Positions 24,393-33,755 of a DNA stretch of 64,000 bases are shown one piece after another; the stretch's first letter is position 1, and each line of letters begins with the position of its first letter. The position numbers and the translations under genes are program-made. The stretch spans positions 4,340,001-4,404,000 of the forward strand of contig OY761822.1 in the NCBI GenBank assembly GCA_963664945.1, given 5' to 3'. The notes below the pieces were generated by a model, which was given only the letters and a program-made list of their open reading frames with translations, ran no database searches and was not told the DNA's origin. The stretch comes from UBA6522 sp963664945 (lineage in GTDB: Bacteria > Pseudomonadota > Gammaproteobacteria > Steroidobacterales > Rariloculaceae).

Positions 24393-25844
24393 TTACTCGG
24401 GATCCGCGCCCGTGGACGAGTCGGTATTCGGTATATACCAGAGATCGTTCACAAGATCGACGCCGCCGCCCATCTCTTCCTGCACCACCCTGTCCACGAC
24501 ATGCACGCCTCGCTCGGCCATGGCCTGAAACGTATCGATGCCATTGTTGGGGAAGCCACCGCGCGTTCTGTGAATGTTGTAGCGGCGCGAAAACGATCTC
24601 CCGAACGCCTGCTCGACCCCCTCCCTGCCGATCATGAATCCCAGCAGCCCACCCCAGGTGGCCGCAGGGTTGTCGGAGTCCCAGCCCGCCAGGGCGGCAA
24701 TCTTGACCGTTTCCTGGTAGTCGCCTTCGCCGTACAGGAGGCTGACGATGCTTGCGGCAAAGTTGATGCCGGAGGCGTAGCATCCATTGCAATCCAGATT
24801 TCTTGACGTCATGTCGTAGCCGTCGGCCTCTTCAACCTGGTAGCGCACATAGACCTCGTCGCGAGCCTGCTCCCAGGGTACACCCGCCTCATGGCGGCTC
24901 TTGACGAAATCGAACATCTTTGCCGTATAGGAGTCGTCCGGCAGTCCTCGCCGCGCTGTATCGGCCATCCAGAGGATCTTGTCACCCATGGGCAGATCCT
25001 GGTCGACCAGCGAGGCCAGAGAATGCATCTCGACATAGAATTCGGCCGCCCAGGCCGCATTCGCGTAGGCGGTGGTGCGGATCGGCAAATGGGCCATCTC
25101 GAGTGCAACGTCGGGCCGGGCCGGCGCATACAGGCCGAATATCTCGGTGGTAAGCTGCGCGTCGATCATCTCGTAGTCGGGATTGTTGGCGGGGTCGCCA
25201 GTGGCCGGAGGCACAAGGCCTTCCACGCGCATCAAGTCATGTGCGGTCTGGTTCGACACCCAGAGAAAATTCTGCTTGCCGCCGTTTTCGGTGGTAAATG
25301 GCGTGTTCTCATCGGAATAAATGTGTTCCATCCACCCATCGCGTATCTGTTCTGGGCTCAGGATGCTGGTCTGATGGCTCAACAGCAGGTGTTGATAGAT
25401 GTACTCGATATCGGTGTCGTCATCAGCACCCCATATTTCGTCCTCGTCCACAAGCACCCAGTCGATGGTCGCTGACTGTCCGCCCCGGATATTGACCTGA
25501 TCGGGTTGCCCCCAGTCGTCACGGGTATAAAACTCCCCGGCAGGGCCTTCCCCGCCAATCTTGTCCGTTTCCGTCACCATCCCGGTCCAGTTCGCGATGC
25601 ACTGGCCCAACCAGAAGCCATAGAGCTTGTCGATGTACGCCTGCCGGGAAACCACCAGGTCATCGGGCGACGGTGTATAGGGCAGGTACTCCATCGAAGG
25701 GTTGACCAGGCCAGCGCCGTCATCGGCGGGCACGACGCCTGGATTTGCAACCTGTGGCTCACTCTGACCGGTTGGCTGATCGCAGCCGCACAAGATCAAG
25801 GCGATCACCGGGAATGCACAGACATTGGTTGCGACTCTTGTCAT
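24393..25844 (-). CDS. ADP-ribosylglycohydrolase-family lipoprotein
   Basis: ATG 25844 (ribosome binding site aaggag ten bases upstream) gives 483 aa. The N-terminus FPVIALILCGCDQ is a lipobox, so the protein is an exported lipoprotein. The core starts DKLYGFWLGQCIANWTGMVTE, has WGADDDTDIEYIY (first metal-binding acidic cluster) and AGWDSDNPAATWGGLLG (second Asp pair), as in the DraG/ARH fold with two divalent metals. These enzymes cleave N- or O-ribosyl bonds. An extracytoplasmic location, and the permease and ribokinase downstream, suggest scavenging of ribosyl compounds rather than regulation of proteins; the substrate is not known. Confidence 0.87.
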   Translation of the reverse strand: MTRVATNVCAFPVIALILCGCDQPTGQSEPQVANPGVVPADDGAGLVNPSMEYLPYTPSPDDLVVSRQAYIDKLYGFWLGQCIANWTGMVTETDKIGGEGPAGEFYTRDDWGQPDQVNIRGGQSATIDWVLVDEDEIWGADDDTDIEYIYQHLLLSHQTSILSPEQIRDGWMEHIYSDENTPFTTENGGKQNFLWVSNQTAHDLMRVEGLVPPATGDPANNPDYEMIDAQLTTEIFGLYAPARPDVALEMAHLPIRTTAYANAAWAAEFYVEMHSLASLVDQDLPMGDKILWMADTARRGLPDDSYTAKMFDFVKSRHEAGVPWEQARDEVYVRYQVEEADGYDMTSRNLDCNGCYASGINFAASIVSLLYGEGDYQETVKIAALAGWDSDNPAATWGGLLGFMIGREGVEQAFGRSFSRRYNIHRTRGGFPNNGIDTFQAMAERGVHVVDRVVQEEMGGGVDLVNDLWYIPNTDSSTGADPE

Positions 25845-25903
25845 TTGCACAGTTCTCCTTTGCCCTCATAACGCGGTTGAGGACGAAAAAACGAAGTGTC
25901 GAG

Positions 25904-26083
25904 TTATTCTTGACCCAGGAGCTTGCGCCAGAAGACGCCGGTCACCTCTCCCTGAAGCTCGACGAGTTCGCTCGTATCGTACAACGGCTCGGCAATCGGC
26001 CCATGATGAGCAACACCTTGTGCCGCAAGCCCAGGGAAGGTGGCGGAAATCACCGTGGTTACGACCGTGTAGCGGTTCTTCAT
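25904..26083 (-). pseudogene. DUF6152-type gene, 3' truncated
   Basis: From ATG 26083 the frame has a signal peptide (KNRYTVVTTVISATFPGLAA), then GVAHHGPIAEPLYDTSELVE and LQGEVTGVFWR, the usual HH plus G-x-V-T-x-V-x-W-R start. It stops after KLLGQE where the family continues with NPH. About 60 mature codons are left at most; the rest is absent. It lies directly upstream of the glycohydrolase operon in the same direction. Confidence 0.65.
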
Positions 26084-26457
26084 CGTTCTGCCACGCTCGT
26101 GACTTCGTCTGTCGCTATTCTGCATTATTTGACCGCAGTAAGCATCGGGTGGGGCGCTACGAAATACCAGGCCCCGTCCAGAAGCGTTTCCATCCGGCTC
26201 CGGTCAGTCGCATCAACCAATTGGAGAGCCTAACTTGACATAACAAATTACCTGAGCATCATGTATCACAATGGCAAGTCGAGGGTGTCCGGCTCGAAAA
26301 CGCCTATGTGCAGCTAATGGCGGACAATTCCTGCATGATCTGGCCGGCGTTCGGCTGCGCCATCTGCCTCTCAATGCGGAGCGCGTGCTGGAGGCGCTGG
26401 CCTGAGCCGGACCAGGCATCCATCGTACCGCATACAGACGCAAGGACGACACGAACA
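26084..26457. other. Divergent intergenic region
   Basis: This 374-bp stretch lies between divergent DUF6152-type genes and should hold promoters for both. No protein family was recognised; a frame from 26308 runs into the next gene but lacks features until the signal peptide. I cannot assign -35 and -10 boxes with confidence. Confidence 0.35.
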
Positions 26458-27525
26458 ATGCGATCGAACATGAGTCGACTGATCAACCTGCTGGCAGCGA
26501 TTTGCCTTTCGACCGTCGCGTCGGCGCACCATTCCAGTACGACCTTCTACGACTACGACAACTTCATCGAGTTCCAAGGCGAGGTCACCCGCGTGCTGTG
26601 GCGCAATCCACATGTTCAGTTCTCGATCATGAGGACGATGCAAGACGGCGCCCGCGAGGAATGGCTGGCGGATTCCGCCTCGGTCAACAGCCTGCAACGC
26701 GGCGGATTCGATCGACAGCTTGTCTCCGCGGGTGATGTGGTTCGTGTATACGGTCCCGTTTCCCGGCAGGGCATCAAGGCGATCCGTGCGATCAACCTGA
26801 TGCTCCCGAGCGGCGAGGAATTCCTGATGATGGCGGGGCAAGGGGTTGGCTTTCGGTGGTCGGCAGACGCCCGGCAGGTTCGCGGCGGCCGACTTCCCGT
26901 GCCGGTGGCGACGGACGGCGTCGCGGAGCCCGAAGGTATCTTCAGAGTCTGGTCGCCGGGCACGGACATTCGCACGCTGGAGCGTGCGGCCATGAGGCCG
27001 CTGGCATTGACTGACAGTGCCCTGGCCATGCGGGACGCCTGGGACCCGCTGGTTGACGATCCCGGCCTGACGTGCACGCAGCAGGGCATGCCCGGGATCA
27101 TGATGAATCCCTTCCCCATCCAGTTCATCGAGGGCGACGGCGCGATCCTGCTGCGCACCGAAGAGTGGGACGTGGAAAGAACCATTCACATGGATCCCTC
27201 GGCTGAACCGCCGGCGGAATCCTCCCACCTGGGCTATTCGACCGGCCGCTGGGAAGGCAACACCCTCATCGTCGAGACGAGCCGTATCGATTGGCCGTAC
27301 TATGATGATCGCGGCACCCCTCAGAGCCCCGCTGTACAAGTCGTCGAGCGTTTCGCCCTCAGCGACGACGCATCCCGGCTGGACTACGTGCAAACGGCAA
27401 CCGATCCGGCAAACTTCCCAGAGCCGCTGGTCGACGAATTTTTCTGGATCTGGGTGCCGGGCGAAGAGGTCAAGCCATACGAATGCGCCTTGTGGGAGTC
27501 GGCCGATCCTTCCGGGAACGGCTGA
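26458..27525 (+). CDS. Long secreted DUF6152-type protein
   Basis: Start ATG 26458 (aagga upstream) or ATG 26470; 355 aa. The signal peptide LINLLAAICLSTVASA is followed at once by HHSSTTFYDYDNFIEFQGEV and TRVLWRNPHVQFSI, the DUF6152 half. After about residue 140 comes the second half: LTCTQQGMPGIMMNPFPIQFI, SSHLGYSTGRWEGNTLIVETS, VQVVERFALSDDASRLDYVQTATDP, ending KPYECALWE. The same two halves occur as separate coupled genes at 22118-21004. Secreted, function unknown. It is followed 55 bp later by another family member. Confidence 0.8.
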   Translation: MRSNMSRLINLLAAICLSTVASAHHSSTTFYDYDNFIEFQGEVTRVLWRNPHVQFSIMRTMQDGAREEWLADSASVNSLQRGGFDRQLVSAGDVVRVYGPVSRQGIKAIRAINLMLPSGEEFLMMAGQGVGFRWSADARQVRGGRLPVPVATDGVAEPEGIFRVWSPGTDIRTLERAAMRPLALTDSALAMRDAWDPLVDDPGLTCTQQGMPGIMMNPFPIQFIEGDGAILLRTEEWDVERTIHMDPSAEPPAESSHLGYSTGRWEGNTLIVETSRIDWPYYDDRGTPQSPAVQVVERFALSDDASRLDYVQTATDPANFPEPLVDEFFWIWVPGEEVKPYECALWESADPSGNG

Positions 27526-27580
27526 TTCAATGCGACCGGACACTGTCAGAAAACCAATCAAGCCCGGGGGAGTCACTGTC

Positions 27581-28316
27581 ATGAAGAAGATCGGATTTAT
27601 CCTGGCGACCGCAGCGCTTTTTCCGCAATTGCCCGCCCTGGCTCATCATTCCTTTGTCGCCTTTGACGAGGAGTCGGAGATCACCGTAACGGGGACTGTC
27701 ACGGATTTCAGATTCGTCAATCCGCATACCTATTTTTTCATGGACGTGACCAACGACGCGGGCGAAACCATCAACTTCAGGGTCGAGGGGGAGACTCGAA
27801 ACGACCTCTATCGCAACGGGTGGCGTGACGACACTCTGATCGTCGGCGACGTGGTCAGCGTGACCGTGAACCCGGCCAGGGACGCGAACCGCAGGTACGG
27901 ACGCTTGCTGTCGCTCGTGAAGGCAGACGGAACGTTTCTCGACATCCCCAACGAGGAGGACGAGGCCGGGAGACGAAACAGGGTGCCGGCCGCCAGTCTC
28001 GAAGGCGTCTGGCTTCCCGTACAGACATTTCGCGAGATGTTTGCCAGGATCGAGCCGCTTGGAACGGAACGCGCCAGAGCCGAACAGGCCCAGATGGCGG
28101 ACACGCAGTCCCTGCCCGTCAGGCACGCGGAAGCATCTGATCGAGCGCTACCGGTTGAGCGACGACAACACGGGCATCATCATCGACTGGACGCTCGAGG
28201 ATCCCGAGTACCTTACGGCGGCGGTTTCCCACTCCTTCGAGTGGCAGCACTCGCCGCACATCGTGCGCCAGCCGTTTAGCTGCGATCTGGACGCCGCCGC
28301 GGAATATCTTCGGTAG
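27581..28316 (+). pseudogene. DUF6152-type gene with a late frameshift
   Basis: ATG 27581 opens KKIGFILATAALFPQLPALA (signal peptide), HHSFVAFDEESEITVTGTVT, FRFVNPHTYFFMDV and ETRNDLYRNGWRDDTLIVGD, a complete DUF6152 domain. Near 28115-28130 the sense moves to another frame, which continues LIERYRLSDDNTGIIIDWTL, EDPEYLT and ends at 28316 with CDLDAAAEYLR. The first frame runs on to 28279 with nonsense. A one-base change separates the two parts. The DUF6152 half could still be made. Confidence 0.75.
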
Positions 28317-28363
28317 CGAACCTCTGGCGGAGTCGTGGAGTAGAAATCGTGGAAGTAGAGCGA

Positions 28364-29176
28364 ATGGACAGGCGAAGTGTATTGAGTGCTGTTCCGGTAC
28401 TTGCGGGTTTTGCCGGGATCGGTCGGTTGGGTCCGCTACTGGCACAGGAGGATGAGGCGAGGCTCGAGAATCTGGTTGAGTTCCAGCGGCTGGTCGCGGC
28501 CAATCGGATCCTGGCGAACGAGGGCGTTGTCGATGCCTTCGGTCACGTGAGCGTCCGCCACCCCGATAACGCTCAACGCTACGTGATGTCGCAGTCAAGG
28601 AGCCCCGAACTTGTCGAGTTTGACGATCTGATGGAGTTTGAGCAGACGGGGGAGCCAGTTGACCCAAGGGGCAGGAGGGGATACGGGGAGCGGATGATCC
28701 ATGGAGCTGTCTACGAGGCTCGTCCCGATGTCAATGCCGTGATTCATTACCACGCGCATGCTGTCTTGCCTTTCGGCCTGACCTCCGTCCCCTTTCGTCC
28801 GGTAGTTCACAACGCCACCGTGATCGGTCGACATGTTCCGGTGTGGGACATCCGCGACGAGTTTGGTGACACCGATATGCTGGTTCGCACGATGGAGAGG
28901 GGTCGATCGTTAGCCAGAACTCTGGAACAGAACACATGTCTTCTGATGGCCGGGCACGGGGCCGTGGTGGTTGGTGAAAGCGTTCAGCTCGCGGTGAAGG
29001 CTGCCGTATACCTGCAAGTCAATGCGCGCGTGCTATCAGAGGCCCTTCGTCTTGGCGAGCCGCGTCAGTTTACAGATGGAGAAATTGAGCTGTCAGCGGC
29101 AATGGAGAACTCTCCGTTGGGCGCGGAACGAGCCTGGGAATACTTCTGTCTTCGCGCGGGTGTCGAGCCGATTTAG
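28364..29176 (+). CDS. Exported class II aldolase/adducin-family protein
   Basis: ATG 28364 (or GTG 28349; both have an acceptable ribosome binding site) gives 270 aa. The N-terminus DRRSVLSAVPVLAGFAGIGR is a Tat-like or Sec signal ending in LAQ. The body has VVDAFGHVSVRHP, GERMIHGAVYEARPDVNAVI, HYHAHAVLPFG (zinc-binding His-x-His) and LMAGHGAVVVGESVQLAV (third His), the class II aldolase fold. Characterised relatives are cytoplasmic sugar-phosphate aldolases and decarboxylases; an exported version is unusual and fits the surrounding extracytoplasmic enzymes. The substrate is unknown. Confidence 0.85.
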   Translation: MDRRSVLSAVPVLAGFAGIGRLGPLLAQEDEARLENLVEFQRLVAANRILANEGVVDAFGHVSVRHPDNAQRYVMSQSRSPELVEFDDLMEFEQTGEPVDPRGRRGYGERMIHGAVYEARPDVNAVIHYHAHAVLPFGLTSVPFRPVVHNATVIGRHVPVWDIRDEFGDTDMLVRTMERGRSLARTLEQNTCLLMAGHGAVVVGESVQLAVKAAVYLQVNARVLSEALRLGEPRQFTDGEIELSAAMENSPLGAERAWEYFCLRAGVEPI

Positions 29177-29207
29177 TGCTCCACCCAACTGATAATTGCG
29201 TCGTCAG
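29175..29207. repeat. Short dispersed repeat, copy 1
   Basis: The sequence agtgctccacccaactgata and the following attgcgtcgtcag closely matches 46027-46059 (agtgctccacctacctgaca, attgcgtatcagg). At 46 kb it is closed by the complement tggagcact into a hairpin, but not here. It starts on the stop codon of the aldolase gene. Confidence 0.6.
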
Positions 29208-29256
29208 ATCAAGTTCGCGATATGGCAGTCTATTTCACGGACGTACTGCCTGAGCC

Positions 29257-30786
29257 ATGAAACAATCCATCACAACAGCGGTACTTGTACTCGCGCTGGC
29301 TTCGTGCTCGAACGAACCCATTGACGAGGGGCGAGGCGTGGTCTCGCTGGAAGCCGATGCTCCACTCGCCGAAACGGGCAATACTCAGCCAGAGCAGCCG
29401 CGCGACCCTGCTGCGACAGGCACCGAACGTGACGCTCTGCTCAAGTCGCTGGAAGACTATTCGGTCGTCGTGGAGACTTGGCAGCGACGCGCGAGACCGG
29501 GCAGTCTCATGCGTACCTATGAGGTGACGGCGGCGGCCGGGTTCGATCCCGGCGACCCGAAATTCACGCCCGAGCCCGGAAAAACGTATTTCTACGTAAA
29601 CGTCGGCACGCGCGGCACTCTGGATCTCGCGACCGGAGAAATATTCTCACCCGCGGGCATGAAGGTCGTCGTGGGCGACGCCGTAACCCGAGAGGTGATC
29701 GCATCCCATGAGATTCCCGTCTCGCTGCGCAGCGCCGTGCATTCGACGGCCGTCACCCCCGACGGGCGCCATGTCTACATCATCGGGGCGAGACCGGACG
29801 GAGACCTGGAGCCGCAGGGCGAGGCCGGCACCGGCATTCAGGTCTCGGCGAGCCTCTTGAAGGTGGACGCGCTCACGCTGCAGCCCGTCAGGCAGATCGT
29901 CACCGGCGGTCGCATGCATCACGCGCAGATATTCCAGGACCGCTACATGCTGATCGACACTTTTGCGACGGATCCGGACGGGCTCAGCGTGTCCCTGTTC
30001 GATCCCCGGACCGATCGGATCATCGGCGGCGTCCGCGCGGAAGATCTGGGCGGAGATCCCTACACGGCCTGGACGGACGACCGCTACATCTACATCCTCA
30101 TGGAGCCGGCCGGATACGGATTTCAGGGCGCGCGCAGGCGCATGCATGGCGAGATCACGGTGATGCCAAGCTCCTGGGTCGCCAGGCTGGACCCGAACAC
30201 GTGGGAAGTGCTGCAGGAGTATCCGCATCCCGGCCATCGCGCCAACTGGATCTGTTTCGATCACGACGGGAGTCACATGTACGTGCCGAGCACGAGCACC
30301 CACACGGTGAGCAGGATCGGCATCGAGACCGGCGAGATCGCCTGGACGCGCCCGACGGGCGTCGGTCCGTACGCCTGCAACCTGAACGCCGACGGCACGG
30401 AAATCTGGATTGCCGACAAGGGCGAGGCGACACAGTTGGTTGGCGGGAGAACCGTGACGGTGTACGAGACCGAGACCGGCAATCACCTGGACACGCTATT
30501 CTCGGCCTATCGCGTCGACCATATTCTCCTGTCACCCGACGGCAACGAGTTCTGGGCGACCAGCAACTACGAAGGTGCGATCTACGTCTTCGACGCGCAC
30601 ACGCGGGAGCAAAAGCACGTGATACAGATTCCCGGCGGTGGCGATCTGCACGGCCTCGTCTGGGTGCACTACGACGAAAACGGTGAGTCCGGAGTCGTCC
30701 GAGACCAGGGCGGCTTCCACAACGGAATCGATCCGGGCAACGGCAGAGCGTTGATGATGAACGGTCCGCGGCAGGATGGCGACTAA
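29257..30786 (+). CDS. Secreted beta-propeller lipoprotein (YncE-like)
   Basis: The 509-aa protein has a lipobox (VLVLALASCSNE, Cys 17). The body contains repeated propeller blades: HSTAVTPDGRHVYIIGARPD, LLKVDALTLQPVRQIVTGGR, DRYIYILMEP, YACNLNADGTEIWIADKGEA, DHILLSPDGNEFWATSNYEG and IYVFDAHTREQKHVIQIPGG, ending DQGGFHNGI. It is a paralogue of the protein at 40865, sharing FDPGDPKF-like, PGKTYFYVNV, HHAQIFQDRYMLIDTFA and TGVGPYACNL. YncE/nitrous-oxide-reductase-type propellers bind ligands or metals; no specific role is known here. Confidence 0.75.
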   Translation: MKQSITTAVLVLALASCSNEPIDEGRGVVSLEADAPLAETGNTQPEQPRDPAATGTERDALLKSLEDYSVVVETWQRRARPGSLMRTYEVTAAAGFDPGDPKFTPEPGKTYFYVNVGTRGTLDLATGEIFSPAGMKVVVGDAVTREVIASHEIPVSLRSAVHSTAVTPDGRHVYIIGARPDGDLEPQGEAGTGIQVSASLLKVDALTLQPVRQIVTGGRMHHAQIFQDRYMLIDTFATDPDGLSVSLFDPRTDRIIGGVRAEDLGGDPYTAWTDDRYIYILMEPAGYGFQGARRRMHGEITVMPSSWVARLDPNTWEVLQEYPHPGHRANWICFDHDGSHMYVPSTSTHTVSRIGIETGEIAWTRPTGVGPYACNLNADGTEIWIADKGEATQLVGGRTVTVYETETGNHLDTLFSAYRVDHILLSPDGNEFWATSNYEGAIYVFDAHTREQKHVIQIPGGGDLHGLVWVHYDENGESGVVRDQGGFHNGIDPGNGRALMMNGPRQDGD

Positions 30787-30875
30787 GCTAACCGGAATCG
30801 ACCGGGATTCACGTTCAAGTGGCAGCACTCGCCACACATCGAGCGTGAGCTGCGATCCTGCCGCAAGAGCCGGAC

Positions 30876-33116
30876 TCAGGCGTTGAGCCCCTTGAGGACC
30901 TCCCTCGGGCTCAGCGGCAGATGCCGGACCCGTTTTCCGGTCAGGCTGTAAAGCGCATTCGAGATGGCGGGTCCGATCGCGTAGGCCGGGCCGTCCGCGG
31001 TGCCGATTCGGCGGCTCTCCGACGGTATGACGTGTACATCGATTTCGGGTACGTCCGCCATTCGCGCGATCTGGAAGTTGTGAAAGTTGCTCTGCTCCTG
31101 CTTTCCGTCCCTGAAGGTGATTTCCTCGGATGTCGACGCGCCGACGTAGAGCATTAGCTGCCCATAGAACGAGTTCTCCGCGTTGTTGGGCTCCACCACC
31201 ACGGCGTAGCTTGCGACAGCCCAGACCTTCGTGGGCTTGACGACGCCGGTGCGTTCGTCGAGATCGATCTCCACCGCCAGGGCGTAGCTCGCGCTTCCCA
31301 TGGCGCAGCCGAGGCCCGGTCGACCATCCCAGTTGCAGCGCTCCTTCAGCGTGTCGAATACCAACTGGGATTCCGGTTGACCCTCAAACAGCATGCGCCG
31401 GTATTCGAGCGGGTCGGTTCCCGTCTCGTGGGCCATCTCGTCGACGAAGCACTCTCTGGCAAAGGCGGTAGCGACGCCACCGATACCGCGCATGGCGCAG
31501 ACCCGTGTGTCCGTGTACTCCATGACGACGTCGCCGCGGAACTTCTCCACCGCGGGGTATATGGCGCCGTTCCAGAAGCTCGCGGCCAGGTAGGGTCTCG
31601 AGCCGCCTCTTTCGAAGCGCTCCGGGTCGCCCCAGCGCAGCGGCTCATCCGAGACCGTGCGGTGAAGGAAGTTGTCGATCGCGCCCCTGCCGTTGCGGGT
31701 CGCCGTCACCAGATGGGCGCCGTGGGGTCGGTAGTGGCCCGCGATCAGGTCGTTTTCGCGGCTCCAGATGACCTTGACCGGTGCCTCGTACTTCTTCGAC
31801 AACATGGCGGCTTCAACGAAGTTGTCGTGGGAGCGAACGGCCTTGCGGCCGAATCCTCCGCCCATGAAGTTGCGGTGCAGAGTGACGTTTTCGGTGGGAA
31901 TCCCGAGTACTTCCGCCACTCTCATCCGAGTCTGGGTGGGTCCTTGTGTGCCGGCCCAGACTTCGGCCTTCTGACCGTTATCCGTGACATCGACGACCGC
32001 ATTCAGGGTCTCCATCTGAGCGTGATACATGAACCCTGTGGTGTACAGGCGCCGGTGCACCTCGTCGGCCGATGCCAGCGCCTCATCGAGACCTTCGGCC
32101 TGGCCGGCCTGGCCCCGCAGGCGCGCGCGCCAGTGGCCCATTACGTCGATGCCTTCCCGGGACTCGTCGTAAGCGATCGCCTTGAGCCGTTCGAGTTCTT
32201 CGTCAGAGTTGTACCTGGCGTCTTCCTCGGCGTTGCTCCATTCCACCTGGAGGAGCTTCTCGCCCTTTCGGGCGGCTTCGTACGTTTGGGCGATGACCGT
32301 GACCGAATCCAGGATGACGTCCACCCCGATGACGTCGGGCAGGGCCAGCACCTCGTCCTCGTTGACGACCCGCACGACCTCGCGGTTCCCGAAATGATTA
32401 CGCCTGGAAGTCGCGTACAGCATCCCGGGCAACTGCACGTCCACGCTGAACATCTTCTCGCCGTTCATCACGCCGCCGAACACCTTGCCCGGCGTGTCCC
32501 GCCGCTGGATGTCCGGATTGTTGACGATGCGGTAGTCCTCGATGCGCTTGTACTCGGACTCGTCCACCTCGGGCAGCGTCTCGGGCACGTTGCCGAGAGT
32601 CGAAACCTCGCCGTAGGTCATGCTCCGGCCGCTGGCCGGATGTACCACCAGGCTCGGCTCGGTATGCACCTCGCCGATGGGCACGCCCCAGTCGTCCGCC
32701 GCCATCTGCATGACGGTCTTGCGGATCTGCGCGCCGGAGAAGCGTAACTTCTCGTAGTAGGTCGAAACGGCGTCGCTGCCAATGGTCAACATGAGGCCGT
32801 AATAGCGGGGATTGCCGTAAAGTTCGTCGCTGAGCGGCGAGAACTCGATGTCGACGAGATCCCAGTCCGCATCGAGTTCCTCCGCGATGACCATGGGTAC
32901 GCCGGTGTACGAGCCCTGCCCCATCTCGCTGGCGTGGCTGTAGATGGTAATCCGATTATCGGGATTGAGAATGACGTAGCTGTTGGCCACGGCACCGTTG
33001 CCGGGAGTCTGGGCCCCGGCCAAGCCAAGCTTCGATGCCAATGGAATTGCAAAGGCCAGGCCGGCGCTTGTCTTGAGAAAATCCCGGCGCGTCTGATTAC
33101 CTGATTGAATCGTCAT
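30876..33116 (-). CDS. Molybdopterin-binding subunit of a xanthine-dehydrogenase-family enzyme (IorB-like)
   Basis: ATG 33116 overlaps the 2Fe-2S gene's stop (ATGA). The 746 aa start with a Tat signal (TRRDFLKTSAGLAFAIPLAS). Cofactor motifs are EMGQGSYTGVPMVIAEELDAD, RNFMGGGFGRKAV and MRGIGGVATAFARECFVDE, as in the isoquinoline-oxidoreductase beta-subunit group. The enzyme would hydroxylate a ring or aldehyde carbon using water. Near the C-terminus, where relatives have the catalytic Glu (GVGEPG), this one reads IGTADGPAY, giving Asp (about residue 708). The small subunit lacks a signal and is presumably exported with it. The longer frame upstream to 33644 overlaps the small subunit and is not used. 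Confidence 0.88.
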   Translation of the reverse strand: MTIQSGNQTRRDFLKTSAGLAFAIPLASKLGLAGAQTPGNGAVANSYVILNPDNRITIYSHASEMGQGSYTGVPMVIAEELDADWDLVDIEFSPLSDELYGNPRYYGLMLTIGSDAVSTYYEKLRFSGAQIRKTVMQMAADDWGVPIGEVHTEPSLVVHPASGRSMTYGEVSTLGNVPETLPEVDESEYKRIEDYRIVNNPDIQRRDTPGKVFGGVMNGEKMFSVDVQLPGMLYATSRRNHFGNREVVRVVNEDEVLALPDVIGVDVILDSVTVIAQTYEAARKGEKLLQVEWSNAEEDARYNSDEELERLKAIAYDESREGIDVMGHWRARLRGQAGQAEGLDEALASADEVHRRLYTTGFMYHAQMETLNAVVDVTDNGQKAEVWAGTQGPTQTRMRVAEVLGIPTENVTLHRNFMGGGFGRKAVRSHDNFVEAAMLSKKYEAPVKVIWSRENDLIAGHYRPHGAHLVTATRNGRGAIDNFLHRTVSDEPLRWGDPERFERGGSRPYLAASFWNGAIYPAVEKFRGDVVMEYTDTRVCAMRGIGGVATAFARECFVDEMAHETGTDPLEYRRMLFEGQPESQLVFDTLKERCNWDGRPGLGCAMGSASYALAVEIDLDERTGVVKPTKVWAVASYAVVVEPNNAENSFYGQLMLYVGASTSEEITFRDGKQEQSNFHNFQIARMADVPEIDVHVIPSESRRIGTADGPAYAIGPAISNALYSLTGKRVRHLPLSPREVLKGLNA

Positions 33117-33586
33117 GCCTGCATCTCCTCCGCCGCGGTCTGTATGGCTTTGACGATGCGGGGATACGTGCCACACCGGCAGAGATTGGAGTTCATGTGG
33201 GTGACGATCTCCTCCCGTGTAGGAGAAGCATTCCTTTGCAACAGGTCCAGCGCAGCCATCATCTGACCCGGCTGGCAGAAGCCGCACTGGGGCACCTGTT
33301 CGTCGATCCACGCCTGCTGAATGGGGTGGACGTCGCCCTCCGGGCCATCGGGGGAAAGCCCCTCGATGGTGGTGATTGCCCTGCCTTCCAGGGTCTGTGC
33401 CTGAATCTGACAGGAGAAGGTTCGTCCCCCATCCAGATGCACGGTACAGGCCCCGCACATGGCCATACCGCAACCGAACTTGGTGCCGGTCAGCCCCAGG
33501 TGATCCCTCAGAATCCAGAGCAACGGCGTATCGGGCTCCACGTCTACGGAGACGGCCTCGCCATTGACAGAAAAATTGACGTTCAT
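33113..33586 (-). CDS. 2Fe-2S subunit of the molybdenum hydroxylase (IorA-like)
   Basis: ATG 33586 (gggggtg upstream) gives 157 aa. The plant-type ferredoxin cluster is FGCGMAMCGACTVHLDGG with a further Cys after TFS (Cys 39, 44, 47, 59). The second cluster is QCGFCQPGQMM and NLCRCGTYPRI. Together these are the two 2Fe-2S domains of the xanthine oxidase family small subunit, passing electrons from the Mo site. It overlaps the large subunit gene by four bases. No FAD subunit is encoded beside it; the electron acceptor may be a cytochrome. Confidence 0.92.
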   Translation of the reverse strand: MNVNFSVNGEAVSVDVEPDTPLLWILRDHLGLTGTKFGCGMAMCGACTVHLDGGRTFSCQIQAQTLEGRAITTIEGLSPDGPEGDVHPIQQAWIDEQVPQCGFCQPGQMMAALDLLQRNASPTREEIVTHMNSNLCRCGTYPRIVKAIQTAAEEMQA

Positions 33587-33755
33587 CAAGCACCCCCACG
33601 CTATCGGGTTCCGACGCAGTCTGCGCCAGAGAAAAGACTAGCACTCCGAACCTTGATACATCAAGTTAAGAGGTGTAGTTTGTGCATGGATCGGTCCGGT
33701 CGGGACTGCGAGCCCGATTGGTCCGGATGAGAACGGTGATTTTCCAGGAGCAACA

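Noticed and set aside
31377..32747. 456-aa plus-strand frame opposite the Mo hydroxylase gene
   Set aside because: The minus-strand gene has clear cofactor motifs; the plus frame has none and begins and ends arbitrarily.
33117..33644. N-terminal extension of the Mo subunit frame to 33644
   Set aside because: It overlaps the intact 2Fe-2S gene, and the Tat signal begins at ATG 33116.
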